A stretch of 64,000 nucleotides of DNA, taken from the NCBI RefSeq assembly GCF_003046545.1, contig NZ_QAAA01000004.1:1-64000 (forward strand), given 5' to 3'. The position numbers and the translations under genes are program-made. This DNA is from Rhodovulum imhoffii (GTDB taxonomy: Bacteria > Pseudomonadota > Alphaproteobacteria > Rhodobacterales > Rhodobacteraceae). Positions 39,315 to 49,256 of this stretch are shown piece after piece; position 1 is the stretch's first letter, and the number at the start of each line of letters is the position of its first letter. The notes under the pieces were generated by a model. The model searched no databases, was not told where the DNA came from, and saw only the letters and a program-made list of their open reading frames with translations.

Positions 39315-40208
39315 ATGGCCAGCAAACGACGGTGTATACTCCATGTCGGGACGATGAAAACGGCGACGACGACAGTTCAGTCCTGGCTTTCGCAGAATGC
39401 GGATCTTCTCAAGGACAGCGGCTGGATCTACCCGGGGTGGCCCTGCCGGGATGCTGAGCGGCTTGCGGACATGGTCGCCGAAAACCCGGAGGCCAACCTT
39501 GTCATCTCGGACGAAGGATATTGGCATTTCGCGGGGACAGCGCGTCTTGATCTGGATGCGATCCTTCGGGTTCTTCAGGGCTTCGATATCACCCTTGTCG
39601 TTTATTTCCGGCGCCCGGATGCGTTTCTGGAAGCCTGGTTCAAGCAAGGGATCAAAAAGGGAACCGGCGCGCAGTCGGTTCGGGACTTTCTCGACAATCC
39701 GGCAGTTCGCAGGGTCGTTCTGCCCAGGCTGGGGTATTTCGAAACCCGGTTCGGGCGGAGAAACATCATTGTCGCACCGTTCGAGAAGACACAACTTCGT
39801 GCAGGGAGCATCATCACGGATTTCCTGATGCGCACGGGAATTCCCGCCGTCGCTCCGGAGGAGGTGGCGGAGCGGGAGAATGTCTCCCCCTCGGCTGACA
39901 GAATGCTCATGGCGGGGTTGATGAGATCGGTTTTCCGCCTCAGTCAAAAGAACATCGATGCCTTGCTGGGCTGCGCCCCGGCGGCGGTTGCGGGGCAGCC
40001 GGATACGACGATATTCACCGTCGACGAGATTGAAGAGATCATGGTTCGCTACCGTCCGGATTTCGAAACAGTCCAGAAGCACTACGGGACAGGTGTTGCG
40101 CCGGCTTTCTTCGAAAGCTGGACCGAAGCGATACGCCCGGTTCATGTCACGCCGCTGCGGGCGGCCTACGACCTCTACATTGAGAACATGAAGCGGGATG
40201 TGGCGTGA
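39315..40208 (+). CDS. Sulfotransferase-like protein
   Basis: 297 residues. The N-terminal CILHVGTMKTATTTVQSWLS resembles the 5'-phosphosulfate-binding loop of sulfotransferases, and DITLVVYFRRPDAFLEAWFK resembles the 3'-phosphate-binding region. The degree of similarity is low, so the activity is a guess; a sulfation or related modification of the surface glycan would fit the context. The start has no strong ribosome binding site. It precedes the nonulosonate operon by 155 bases. Confidence 0.6.
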   Translation: MASKRRCILHVGTMKTATTTVQSWLSQNADLLKDSGWIYPGWPCRDAERLADMVAENPEANLVISDEGYWHFAGTARLDLDAILRVLQGFDITLVVYFRRPDAFLEAWFKQGIKKGTGAQSVRDFLDNPAVRRVVLPRLGYFETRFGRRNIIVAPFEKTQLRAGSIITDFLMRTGIPAVAPEEVAERENVSPSADRMLMAGLMRSVFRLSQKNIDALLGCAPAAVAGQPDTTIFTVDEIEEIMVRYRPDFETVQKHYGTGVAPAFFESWTEAIRPVHVTPLRAAYDLYIENMKRDVA

Positions 40209-40363
40209 CCCGCTGGGCTCATTGGATCAGGGAGGTTTGTCTTGGTCGTCTTTTCGGCGCAGGATGCGGGGCGGAAAGCGCGGCGTTTACCCTTGCTTAA
40301 CACAATGCCAGCCGTTAGCAGTTGCCCGAAAGTTGTTTCAGAAATTTGCAGGAGGCTGGGTGC

Positions 40364-41536
40364 ATGACCGGCAAACCATCCCTTGTTCCGCTGGCCATTC
40401 CCAACCTTCTTGGACGCGAAGCCGACTACCTGCAGGCTTGCATTTCCTCGACCTTCGTGTCCTCCGTCGGGCCTTTTGTCACCCGCTTTGAGGACAGCCT
40501 GGCAAGACTGAGCGGCGCGGAGGCGACAACCGTCGTCTGTAGCGGCACCGTTGCCTTGCAGATGGCCCTGACCGGGCTTGGAATCGGGGCGGGGGATCTG
40601 GTCATGATACCGTCCCTGACATTCATTGCCACGGCCAATGCCGTCAGCCACGCGGGGGCGGCACCCTGGCTGGTGGATTGCGATGCGGCCGGCTGGACAA
40701 TGGACCTTGATCGGTGCCGCCATCTTATCGAAACGGAAACCGAGCCGGCCCCCGGCGGGCGCCGCCACCGCACGAGCGGGCAGGTCCTGAAGGCCCTGAT
40801 GCCGGTGATGATCATGGGGGCGACACTGGATTTTGCCGCCACCGTCGCGCTGGCACGGGAATACGGCCTGAAGGTGGTCGTCGATGCCGCTGCCGCGATC
40901 GGCGCGGCAGGACCGGACGATACCCCGCTGGCCGCGACCGGGGTGGACGCGGTTTGCTATTCCTTCAACGGAAACAAGACCGTCACATGCGGCGGCGGCG
41001 GTGCGATCGCCGGGAACAAGGGGCTGATCGACCGCATCCGGCATCTTTGCTCCACCGCGCGGGTGGGACGGGATTACGATCACGATGAGATCGGTTACAA
41101 CTTCCGTATGACCAATGTTCAGGCGGCCCTGGGGGTTGCCCAACTGGAGCGGCTGGACGACTTCCTGGCTGCCAAGCTGCGAATTCGCAATGCCTACGCA
41201 GATTTTGCCGGGGGGTACCAAAGCCTGCATCCCTTCCCGGAGCCGCCGACGGGGCGCAGCGTCCACTGGTTTTCCGGGTTCTGGTACAGCGGACCGGACG
41301 CGACCTTGCCGTCGCGCTTTCGTGAGCACATGCAATCCGCCGCGATCGATTTGCGGCCGTTCTGGAAACCGATCCATCTTCAGGCCCCCTATCGCACTGC
41401 ACTGGCTTCGCCGATGCCGGTTGTCGACGATCTGTGGACGCGTATTTTTCCGCTTCCATGCTCGACCCATCTCACGGATGGGGATCTCGATCGGGTTCTG
41501 ACGGCCGCCAGAGAGTTCTGGAACGTTCATGACTGA
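40364..41536 (+). CDS. legC: DegT/DnrJ/EryC1-type aminotransferase (LegC-like)
   Basis: 390 residues. PLP-dependent sugar aminotransferase pattern: CSGTVALQMALTGLGIGAGD, VVVDAAAAIGAAG and the Schiff-base lysine K205 in YSFNGNKTVTCGGGG. It would aminate the 4-keto sugar made by the LegB-like dehydratase. ATG 40364 follows GGAGG by eight bases. It is the first gene of a 13-gene operon and overlaps the next gene by eight bases. Confidence 0.85.
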   Translation: MTGKPSLVPLAIPNLLGREADYLQACISSTFVSSVGPFVTRFEDSLARLSGAEATTVVCSGTVALQMALTGLGIGAGDLVMIPSLTFIATANAVSHAGAAPWLVDCDAAGWTMDLDRCRHLIETETEPAPGGRRHRTSGQVLKALMPVMIMGATLDFAATVALAREYGLKVVVDAAAAIGAAGPDDTPLAATGVDAVCYSFNGNKTVTCGGGGAIAGNKGLIDRIRHLCSTARVGRDYDHDEIGYNFRMTNVQAALGVAQLERLDDFLAAKLRIRNAYADFAGGYQSLHPFPEPPTGRSVHWFSGFWYSGPDATLPSRFREHMQSAAIDLRPFWKPIHLQAPYRTALASPMPVVDDLWTRIFPLPCSTHLTDGDLDRVLTAAREFWNVHD

Positions 41537-42740
41537 AGCGCGGCGTCATATTGCGGTAGTTACGGTCGGCCGGTCGGATTTCTCGATCCTGCGGCCATTA
41601 TGCGAGGCCCTGCATGACGCCCCCGATTTCGGTCTGACCCTGTGGGTGGGCGGGGCGCATTTCGACCCGGCCGGGGGCATGACGGTTGCGGATATAGACG
41701 CCAGCGGCCTGCCGGTCGGGGGGCGCGTCATTGCCGGATCGTTTGACCACGTGCCGCGTGGCACGACCCGCAACATGGGCGAGCAACTCCATGGGTTTGG
41801 GGAGGTCGCCGCGCAAGCCATCGTCGATGGCCGGCGGCCTGACCTGGTCCTGGTTCTGGGCGATCGGTTCGAAGCCTGTGCGGCGGGTATGGCAATGGTC
41901 CCCTTCGGGTTGCCCGTCGGTCATATCTCGGGTGGGTCGATCACGGAGGGGGCGATAGACGACATGTTTCGCCATGCCCTGACCAAGCTTGCGGCGGTTC
42001 ACTTCTGCGATGTGCCGGAATTTGCCCGCCGCATTCACCAGATGGGCGAGGAGCCCTGGCGGATATTTACCACCGGGGCGCTCGGCCTTGATGGAATTCG
42101 CCGGCAGCCGCCCAAGCCTCTGGACGAGATGTCGGAGCACTTCGGCATGCCCGGATTGCAGCGTGGATACGTCCTGTCGACGCTGCACCCTGAAACCATG
42201 GCCCCCGAAGTGACGCCGGTCATGGCACAGGGCATGGTTGCCGCTTTGGCGGAAAGCGGGATGCAGGTCGTCTACACCTATCCCAATGCCGACCCAGGCG
42301 CTGACGATATCATCGCCGCGATCGAGCGCTCCGTTGCCAGCCATCCCGGACAGTTCGCGGTTCGCAATTTCGGGTCCGGCTGGTTCTATTCGGCCATGGC
42401 GCATGCGGGTATGGTGGTTGGCAACTCGTCCAGCGGGATCTACGAGGCCGCCAGCTTCGGCTTGCCGGTTGTCGATATCGGGGACCGGCAGCGCGGGCGG
42501 CTTCGCGGTGAAAACGTCATTCACGCCCGGCCCGACCGTGACGGCATCCGCGCCGCGATGGCGCAGGCCACCGCGCTGGCGCCGACGCTGGACCCTGAAA
42601 ACAACATCTATGGCGACGGGCGTGCGTATCTTCGTGTGCTCGCGGTGCTGCGCGCGCTTGACTGGGGCAAGCTTTCGCAGCCCAAGCGTTTTTCGTGGTT
42701 TGATGAAAATTACAGTGGAGCTAGGGTGTCACTGCGATGA
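41529..42740 (+). CDS. legG: Hydrolysing UDP/GDP-sugar 2-epimerase (LegG/NeuC-like)
   Basis: 403 residues. The NeuC-type block HISGGSITEGAIDDMFRHAL has the usual layout, as do VTVGRSDFSILRPL at the start and VGNSSSGIYEAASFGLPVVD near the end. The enzyme would remove the nucleotide and invert C2, yielding the free 6-deoxy-diamino hexose for condensation by LegI. The stop overlaps the next start (ATGA). Confidence 0.88.
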   Translation: MTEARRHIAVVTVGRSDFSILRPLCEALHDAPDFGLTLWVGGAHFDPAGGMTVADIDASGLPVGGRVIAGSFDHVPRGTTRNMGEQLHGFGEVAAQAIVDGRRPDLVLVLGDRFEACAAGMAMVPFGLPVGHISGGSITEGAIDDMFRHALTKLAAVHFCDVPEFARRIHQMGEEPWRIFTTGALGLDGIRRQPPKPLDEMSEHFGMPGLQRGYVLSTLHPETMAPEVTPVMAQGMVAALAESGMQVVYTYPNADPGADDIIAAIERSVASHPGQFAVRNFGSGWFYSAMAHAGMVVGNSSSGIYEAASFGLPVVDIGDRQRGRLRGENVIHARPDRDGIRAAMAQATALAPTLDPENNIYGDGRAYLRVLAVLRALDWGKLSQPKRFSWFDENYSGARVSLR

Positions 42741-43804
42741 GACTCCAAAGCTATACCGGTGATGCCCTGGCCGCCGCGACCGCGCGGGCGAACAGCACCG
42801 TGCGCGAAGCGATGCGTATCATGAGCAATGCCGGTCTGCGGTCTTTGCCGGTCACCGACGATTGCGGAATGTTGGTCGGTCTGGCCGCGGATGGCGACAT
42901 TCGCCGGCATCTGTCCGGGGACGGAAACCTCGAAGACCCCATTTCCGTCGCCTGCAACCGCCGGCCGAAAACACTCGACCACGCGCTCGACCCTGTCGCA
43001 TTGCGATCCTACATGGCGAAGCAAGGCGTCGAAAGCTTGCCGCAGGTCGAGGAGGGCCGCCTTGTTGCTCTGCACGTTCTCTGGATTGTGGCGGATGCCG
43101 GTGCGACGACTGCCGTGATCATGGCCGGAGGGCTTGGAACGCGCCTTGCGCCCTTGACGGAACATTGCCCCAAGCCCCTGTTGCGCGTGGGCGACAGGCC
43201 GATGCTGACCCATATAATCGAGCACCTGCGCGACCAGGGCGTGCAGCGTTTCGTGCTTTCGGTGAATTACCTCAGCGGTATGATCATCGATCATTACGGG
43301 GATGGGCAATCCCTTGGTGTCGGCATAGATTATGTCCATGAAACGATGCGCATGGGGACAGGAGGCGCGCTGGGGCTGATTGCGCCGGATTTGTTGTCGG
43401 ATCCTTTTCTCGTGCTCAACGGCGATCTTCTGAACGACCTGGACGTGGAGACCCTTTGCCAGACCCACCGCAGCCGGGGTTGGGATGCCACCATGGTCGT
43501 GCGCCAGCATCACTACACCATTCCTTACGGTGTGGTACACAGCGGCCCGGAGGGGAATTTCATTTCCGCCGAGGAAAAGCCGACATTCGACTACCAGATC
43601 AATGCCGGTATGTACTTGTTGTCAAAGTCCGTGCTTCCGGTGGTGCCGAAGATGAAATTCTACGATCTCCCGACGCTGTTTTCCGATCTGTCCGCCCATG
43701 GCCTCAAGGGGGGAACACATGTTCATCCCGGCCGCTGGATCGACATCGGCAACATCGCGGATTACGAACGCGCACAAACCATTTTCGAAAGAATGCCCTC
43801 ATGA
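42737..43804 (+). CDS. ptmE: CBS-domain nucleotidyltransferase (PtmE-like)
   Basis: 355 residues. An N-terminal CBS pair (about 1-120) includes MSNAGLRSLPVTDDCGMLVG. A sugar-phosphate nucleotidyltransferase domain follows (AVIMAGGLGTRLAPLTEHC, PKPLL, then NGDLLNDLD). In Campylobacter legionaminate synthesis PtmE makes GDP-GlcNAc, which sets the GDP-linked route apart from the UDP-linked route. The domain order here matches PtmE, so a GDP-sugar pathway is inferred. Confidence 0.85.
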   Translation: MRLQSYTGDALAAATARANSTVREAMRIMSNAGLRSLPVTDDCGMLVGLAADGDIRRHLSGDGNLEDPISVACNRRPKTLDHALDPVALRSYMAKQGVESLPQVEEGRLVALHVLWIVADAGATTAVIMAGGLGTRLAPLTEHCPKPLLRVGDRPMLTHIIEHLRDQGVQRFVLSVNYLSGMIIDHYGDGQSLGVGIDYVHETMRMGTGGALGLIAPDLLSDPFLVLNGDLLNDLDVETLCQTHRSRGWDATMVVRQHHYTIPYGVVHSGPEGNFISAEEKPTFDYQINAGMYLLSKSVLPVVPKMKFYDLPTLFSDLSAHGLKGGTHVHPGRWIDIGNIADYERAQTIFERMPS

Positions 43805-45054
43805 CCGACCTGTCTTCCGCTCTGCGCCTGAATGCGCTGGATTGCCGCATCGTCGGCCGTGCAGAAAGCCTTTTTGCGGATGATCTGCGTGCCGAGGCCG
43901 CGGCACTCGAAGAACAGATCCGGGGCAGCCGTATCCTGGTGATCGGGGGGGCCGGGTCGATCGGGTCGCAGACACTCAAGACGATCCTGCGCTTTGCCCC
44001 GAAAACCGTACATGTCATCGATCATAACGAGAACGGTCTGGCGGAACTTGTCCGCGATCTGCGCTCCTCGCCCGAGCCGGTCCTGGCCGAGAACCTGCTT
44101 ACCCTGCCTTTCGATTATGCGGGGGCTCCCTTCCGCCTGTGGTTCGCCGCGCAGGAGGATTACGATTATGTTCTCAACTTTGCCGCGCTCAAGCATGTCC
44201 GGTCCGAGAAGGACCCGTATTCCATTCTCGCGATGCTGGATACCAACGTGCTCAAACTGGTGGGGTTGTCGCAACTGCTTGCCGACCGGGGGGGGCTGAA
44301 GCGCCTGTTTTGCGTTTCGACCGACAAGGCGGCGAACCCGTCATCGATGATGGGGGCAACCAAGCGCCTGATGGAGCATGCGCTGTTCTCGCCGGCTATC
44401 GGCTGGCGTCAGGGGCTGGCCATCACCTCGGCCCGGTTTGCGAACGTGGCGCTGTCGAACGGGTCGCTTCTTCAAAGCTGGCAGCATCGGCTGGCCGCAC
44501 GCCAGCCGATGGCCTGTCCCGAAGGGTGCCGCCGCTTCTTCGTGGCGCTGCCGGAATCCGGGCATCTATGCACGCTGGCGGGCCTGGGGGGGGAGGATGG
44601 CAACATCCACGTTCCGGCTCTGAACCCCGACGATCATTTGCAGCTTCTCGAGGATGTAGCGGTGTGGTTTCTCGAAGAGCACGGGCTGGTGCCCTTTTTT
44701 ACCCGAGATGAGGACGAGGCGCTGAGCAATGTCGATGCCCTGGCCGCGCAGGGAAAATGGCCGGTCCTTCTGACCCCTCTCGACACGGCCGGAGAGAAAC
44801 CCTACGAGGAGTTCGTGGCGAAGAACGAAACCTTGATGGAAACGAGGTTTTCCAAACTTCATCGCGTTCCGTATCTTGCGCCGGGCGATCCGGAGGCCTT
44901 TCCCACATTCCTTGCCCGGCTTCGGGAAATCGGCGGCGGGTCCGGGGCGCAGCGTCTGACGGTGGATCATCTGAAATCCCTGATTGCAGAGGTCGAGGAG
45001 GATTTCGCCCACAGCCATGTCGTCAGCACCAAGTCTCTGGATCAGAGGATGTAA
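43801..45054 (+). CDS. legB: Nucleotide-sugar 4,6-dehydratase (LegB-like)
   Basis: 417 residues of the extended-SDR CapD type. The Rossmann motif is VIGGAGSIGSQT (residues 47-58) and the catalytic block is CVSTDKAANPSSMMGATKR. The C-terminal region (HVVSTKSLDQRM) is extended. It would convert GDP-GlcNAc (by analogy with LegB) to the 4-keto-6-deoxy sugar. The start overlaps the ptmE stop (ATGA). Confidence 0.85.
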   Translation: MTDLSSALRLNALDCRIVGRAESLFADDLRAEAAALEEQIRGSRILVIGGAGSIGSQTLKTILRFAPKTVHVIDHNENGLAELVRDLRSSPEPVLAENLLTLPFDYAGAPFRLWFAAQEDYDYVLNFAALKHVRSEKDPYSILAMLDTNVLKLVGLSQLLADRGGLKRLFCVSTDKAANPSSMMGATKRLMEHALFSPAIGWRQGLAITSARFANVALSNGSLLQSWQHRLAARQPMACPEGCRRFFVALPESGHLCTLAGLGGEDGNIHVPALNPDDHLQLLEDVAVWFLEEHGLVPFFTRDEDEALSNVDALAAQGKWPVLLTPLDTAGEKPYEEFVAKNETLMETRFSKLHRVPYLAPGDPEAFPTFLARLREIGGGSGAQRLTVDHLKSLIAEVEEDFAHSHVVSTKSLDQRM

Positions 45055-45057
45055 GCC

Positions 45058-46068
45058 ATGACCTGTTTCATTATCGCCGAGATCGGTGTGAACCATAACG
45101 GATCGATGGACATGGCCCGCGAACTGATCGATGTGGCGGCAGAGGCGGGCGCGGATGCTGTCAAGTTCCAGACGTTCTTCGCCGATGAACTGGTCACGCC
45201 GAATGCCCGCAAGGCCGAGTATCAGGTTGCGAATACCGGCGACAGCGGCAGCCAGTACGCAATGCTCAAGGCGCTGGAACTGACCGAGGCACAATTCGCC
45301 GGACTGGCGGATCATTGTAAGGCGACCGGGGTCGAGTTTCTGTCCACGCCGTTTAGCGAGGCGGCATCGGATCTGCTGGCGCGCGTGGGTGTGCGTGCGT
45401 TCAAGATCAGTTCGGGCGACCTGACCCACCTGCCGATGCTGGCGCACATCGCCGCGAAGGGGTTGCCGATTCTTCTGTCGACCGGCATGGGGAACATGAG
45501 CGAGGTGGAAGCGGCGCTGGATACGATTGCGGCACACGGTGCCCCGGAGGTTTCGCTGCTGCATTGTGTGTCGAATTACCCGGCAGACGCCGCGGATTGC
45601 AATCTTGCCGCGATGGACACGCTCGCGCGCGCGTTCGGTGTTCCGGTGGGCTGGTCCGACCACACCGAGGGGGCAGAGATTTCTTTTGCAGCCGTTGCGC
45701 GTGGCGCCAGGCTGATTGAAAAGCACATCACGCTGGACAAGACCTTGCCGGGGCCGGACCATCTCGCCTCGATGGAAGCTGTGGAATTTGGCGCGTTTGT
45801 CCAAGGAATCCGTACGATCGAGGCGGCAATCGGAGATGGCCACAAACGTCCGACTGCGGCCGAACTTAAAACCGCCGAAGTTGCGCGCCGGTCGATTGTC
45901 GTCGTGCGGGATCTGCCGGAAGGCCATGTTCTGCGTGCCGAAGATCTTCGTGTCATGCGCCCGGGAACCGGGTTGAAACCCGCCTTGCTCGGTATGGTGA
46001 CGGGGCTGCCGCTGGCCTGCGATATCGCCGCCTTCACCCCCTTGACCGAGGCGCATCTTCATGGGTGA
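45058..46068 (+). CDS. legI: Nonulosonate synthase (NeuB/LegI-like)
   Basis: 336 residues. The NeuB barrel motifs are present: IIAEIGVNHNGSMDMARELI, GADAVKFQTF, EFLSTPFS and KISSGDLTHLP. A C-terminal SAF (antifreeze-like) domain occupies about 280-336 (VRDLPEGHVLRAEDLRVMRP). It condenses the hexose with phosphoenolpyruvate to a nine-carbon acid. By sequence alone it could equally make Neu5Ac; the surrounding genes favour legionaminic acid. Confidence 0.88.
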   Translation: MTCFIIAEIGVNHNGSMDMARELIDVAAEAGADAVKFQTFFADELVTPNARKAEYQVANTGDSGSQYAMLKALELTEAQFAGLADHCKATGVEFLSTPFSEAASDLLARVGVRAFKISSGDLTHLPMLAHIAAKGLPILLSTGMGNMSEVEAALDTIAAHGAPEVSLLHCVSNYPADAADCNLAAMDTLARAFGVPVGWSDHTEGAEISFAAVARGARLIEKHITLDKTLPGPDHLASMEAVEFGAFVQGIRTIEAAIGDGHKRPTAAELKTAEVARRSIVVVRDLPEGHVLRAEDLRVMRPGTGLKPALLGMVTGLPLACDIAAFTPLTEAHLHG

Positions 46069-46711
46069 CCGCGTACGCCCTGTCGCGGTTCTCGGGGCGG
46101 GCGGCCATGCCCGTGTGGTGGCCGAGGCCCTGGTGTTGTCCGGGCGGCGGCTTGCAGGTTACGTTGCGCCGGTCGCAGAGGGCCGGACCCATCCTCTGCT
46201 GGGTTCATGGCTGGGGACGGACGATATCATTTCGGACCTTGTCGGTGCCGGGCATGATCTGGCGCTGGGGTTGGGTTTTGTCGACAGCGCGGGCGCGAAA
46301 CTGCGGTCCGCCATCCTGGCGGCGCTTGACCCGGCGCGGCTTTCGGTTGTTTGCCATCCGGCCGCATCGGTTTCAGCCTTTGCGCATCTTGCGCCGGGGA
46401 CCGTGGTATGTGCCGGGGCCGTGGTGTCGGTCGGCGCGGCTTTGGACGAGGGAGTTTTGATCAACAGCGGGGCGGTCGTTGATCATGATTGCCAGGTGGG
46501 GGCCAATACCCATGTTGCCATAGGGGCGCATCTGGCGGGGTCTGTGCATGTGGGCCGCGACGTTCTGGTCGGCGCGGGGGCTGTCGTTCGGCAGGGAATC
46601 CGTATCGGAGACAGCGCGGTGATCGGTGCGGGAAGCGTGGTCATACGGGATGTGCCTGCCGGCGTGACGGTTTGCGGAATTCCGGCGCGTGTGCCGAAAT
46701 CCGGGGTCTGA
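46061..46711 (+). CDS. legH: NeuD/LegH-like sugar acyltransferase
   Basis: 216 residues. The N-terminal Rossmann-like region (VAVLGAGGHARVVAEAL) is followed by hexapeptide repeats of a left-handed beta helix (INSGAVVDHDCQVGANTHVA). It matches the NeuD/PglD/LegH family, which N-acetylates the 4-amino sugar. The overlap with legI is eight bases. Confidence 0.85.
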   Translation: MGDRVRPVAVLGAGGHARVVAEALVLSGRRLAGYVAPVAEGRTHPLLGSWLGTDDIISDLVGAGHDLALGLGFVDSAGAKLRSAILAALDPARLSVVCHPAASVSAFAHLAPGTVVCAGAVVSVGAALDEGVLINSGAVVDHDCQVGANTHVAIGAHLAGSVHVGRDVLVGAGAVVRQGIRIGDSAVIGAGSVVIRDVPAGVTVCGIPARVPKSGV

Positions 46712-46715
46712 GGCG

Positions 46716-47732
46716 ATGGGGCGCAAGTTTCTCATTGTCGGGCTTGGGTCGATCGGACGGCGGCACATGTCGAATCTCGCGGCGGCATATCCCGAGGCGT
46801 CGTTTACAGTCTTGCGCCACCGGCCCTCTTCCGATCGTCTATGCGATCGGCTTGGTGCACATATCGTTACCGACCGGGAAGAAGCGATTGCCGGGGATCA
46901 TGATCTTGCTGTGATTTCCTCACCCTCGGCCAACCATATCGACGTTTTGCCGGGCCTGATCGCCCGGGGAACGAATCTTTTGGTCGAAAAGCCGATCGTG
47001 ACCAATACCCATGACTGCGACCTGATCCTCGACCTTCTCGACAGCGCGCCGCCTGCGGTGCGCGTGTCGGGGTTCAATTTCCGTTACCTGCCATCCTTGC
47101 AACTGATCCGCGACATGATCCGGGAAGGTGCGCTGGGGACCGTGGTGCGGGCGGCCTTTGCCGCGGGGCAATGGCTGGGGGACTGGCGCAAGGGGACCGA
47201 TTACCGGGCGTCCTACTCTGCCGATGCCGCTCGCGGGGGAGGGGTTGAGCTGGATCTTGTCCATGAGATCGACGTGGCCCGGTGGTTCTTTGGCGACCTG
47301 GATCTGCGGTTCGCGCAGGCGGGGCGGCTGTCGGCGCTGGGGCTGAAGTCGAACGATGTGTCGGTAATGGTGATGTCCCCCCCTCGGCAGGCAGGGCCGA
47401 TCGTCCAGGTCACGCTGGATTATGTGGCCCGCCAGCGGCTGCGCCATTACGAGATCGTCGGGGACAAGGCCGCCATCCTGTGGGATATTGGCGGCAAGGT
47501 CGAACTGGTGACACCCCAGGGCCGGCAAGTTCTGGCCGAACAGCCCGGCGGCTTCGATGTGGGCCAGACCTATATCGACATGATTTCCCATATCGGGGCC
47601 GCGTGCGAAACCGGCGGGTGGCCGGCACCGCTGCAGAACCTTCAGGACGGGATTGCCAGTACGCGGCTGGCGCTTGCCGCGCGTGAGGCCGGCACACCGC
47701 AGGGCACAGGAGAAGGAACCGAAAGCCCATGA
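46716..47732 (+). CDS. Gfo/Idh/MocA-family oxidoreductase
   Basis: 338 residues. The NAD(P)-binding motif is VGLGSIGRRHMSNL, and the active-site EKP motif is in LLVEKPIV; the C-terminal half includes GGGVELDLVHEIDVARWFFG. ATG 46716 follows the legH stop by four bases. Such enzymes oxidise or reduce sugars; the substrate is probably a nonulosonate or hexose intermediate. It has no direct counterpart in the minimal legionaminate pathway. Confidence 0.8.
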   Translation: MGRKFLIVGLGSIGRRHMSNLAAAYPEASFTVLRHRPSSDRLCDRLGAHIVTDREEAIAGDHDLAVISSPSANHIDVLPGLIARGTNLLVEKPIVTNTHDCDLILDLLDSAPPAVRVSGFNFRYLPSLQLIRDMIREGALGTVVRAAFAAGQWLGDWRKGTDYRASYSADAARGGGVELDLVHEIDVARWFFGDLDLRFAQAGRLSALGLKSNDVSVMVMSPPRQAGPIVQVTLDYVARQRLRHYEIVGDKAAILWDIGGKVELVTPQGRQVLAEQPGGFDVGQTYIDMISHIGAACETGGWPAPLQNLQDGIASTRLALAAREAGTPQGTGEGTESP

Positions 47733-48433
47733 CCACGATTTGTACGATTTGTGCCCGAGGCGGCTCTGTTGGGGTCCCGCGCAAGAACATCCGCCCATTG
47801 ATGGGCAAGCCCTTGATCGTTCATACAATAGAACAAGCCCTCTCCTGTGGGTCGATTGACGATGTATATGTCTCGACCGACGACACGGAGATTGCCGGGA
47901 TTGCCCGTTCTGCCGGTGCGAAAGTCCCCTGTTTGCGCCCCGCGGAGCTGGCGACATCGAAGGCGGCCAAGATCCCGGTGATCGTGCATCTGGTGGAAAA
48001 GGTCGAAAGTCTTGGTGTATCTGTCACGCGGATCATCGATCTGGACCCGACCTCGCCGTTGCGGCTGGTCGAAGACATCGAGAATGCCGCGGCGCTGCTG
48101 GATGATCGGACCGATTGCGTCATCACTGCCTATCCATCCGACAAGAACCCCTATTTCAACATGGTCGAAACGAAGCCTGACGGGAATATCCGGCTGGTCA
48201 AGGCGTTGCCGGAAGGCGTCACGTCCCGGCAGGTGGCCCCGAAAGTGTTTTCGATGAACGCGTCGATTTATGTCTGGCACCGGGCGTCCCTGTCGAAGGG
48301 GCTGTGGGAGGGCCGGACGCGTCTGTACGAGATGCCGCGTGAGCGGTCGATCGATATCGACAGCGAAATCGATTTCCGGTTGGTCGAAATGTTCATGCAA
48401 GACCGGTTGGCGCAGAAGGAGCAGAAGAAATGA
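47729..48433 (+). CDS. legF: CMP-nonulosonate cytidylyltransferase (NeuA/LegF-like)
   Basis: 234 residues. The NeuA-type N-terminus is CTICARGGSVGVPRKNIRPL, with the CTP-binding arginine and lysine, and later YVSTDDTEIAGIA. It activates the nine-carbon acid with CTP to CMP-sugar for glycosyltransferases. The start overlaps the preceding stop (ATGA). Confidence 0.88.
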   Translation: MTTICTICARGGSVGVPRKNIRPLMGKPLIVHTIEQALSCGSIDDVYVSTDDTEIAGIARSAGAKVPCLRPAELATSKAAKIPVIVHLVEKVESLGVSVTRIIDLDPTSPLRLVEDIENAAALLDDRTDCVITAYPSDKNPYFNMVETKPDGNIRLVKALPEGVTSRQVAPKVFSMNASIYVWHRASLSKGLWEGRTRLYEMPRERSIDIDSEIDFRLVEMFMQDRLAQKEQKK

Positions 48434-49209
48434 CCGTTTCAGGAACTGCCGTTCTGACCGGAGGCGGGGGAATTCTGGGCAGGGCAATGGTGGAACGGCT
48501 GAGTGCCGATGGCTGGGAAGTTGCAGTGGTCGACCGCAACGAAGACCTTGCCCACAGCGCCGCTGCGAAGGGACAAGGCCCGGGCCGCGCTGTGGCCTAC
48601 GGTTGCGACATCACCGACCGGGCCGCGCTGCGCGATTTGCACGCGCGGATTCGCGACGATCTGGGGCCGGTGGACGCATTGCTGTGCAATGCCGCGGCAA
48701 AGAGCGACAATTTCTTTGCCCCCTTCGAGTCTTTCCCCCTGGAGGATTGGAACGAGGTGATGGGCGTGAACCTGACTGCCCCGATGCTGTGCGCGCAGGA
48801 GTTCGGGGCACCGATGGCGCAGCGGGGGAAGGGGGCGATCGTCAACACCCTGTCGATCTATGGCATCGTCGCCCCCGATCAGCGCATCTACGAAGGGTCG
48901 CTTTACGAAGGGCGCGCGATAAACACGCCTGCGATCTACTCCGCCTCGAAGGCGGGCCTTTGGGGGCTGACGAAATATCTGGCCAGCTACTGGGGCGCGC
49001 AGGGTGTGCGGGTGAACGCGGTCACGCCGGGCGGTATTTTCAGTGGGCAAAACGATACGTTCGTTGGCAAATACAGTGCGCGGACGATGATGGGTCGTAT
49101 GGGGGAACCCCATGAAATTGCGGATGCGGTTGCCTTTCTCGTTTCCGACCGCGCCAGCTATGTCACCGGCCAGAACCTCATCGTTGACGGAGGGTTGAGC
49201 GCATGGTAG
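48430..49209 (+). CDS. Short-chain dehydrogenase (PtmA-like)
   Basis: 259 residues. It has a glycine-rich LTGGGGILGRAM opening and the catalytic triad S142, Y170 and K174 (YSASK). The stretch AIYSASKAGLWGLTKYLASYWG is typical of SDRs found in flagellin-glycan loci (PtmA). Its substrate in this pathway is not established. The start overlaps the legF stop. Confidence 0.82.
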   Translation: MTVSGTAVLTGGGGILGRAMVERLSADGWEVAVVDRNEDLAHSAAAKGQGPGRAVAYGCDITDRAALRDLHARIRDDLGPVDALLCNAAAKSDNFFAPFESFPLEDWNEVMGVNLTAPMLCAQEFGAPMAQRGKGAIVNTLSIYGIVAPDQRIYEGSLYEGRAINTPAIYSASKAGLWGLTKYLASYWGAQGVRVNAVTPGGIFSGQNDTFVGKYSARTMMGRMGEPHEIADAVAFLVSDRASYVTGQNLIVDGGLSAW

Positions 49210-49256
49210 CTGCCTGATGCCGGTCACACTGATTTTCATTGAAAAAGGGATTTCCC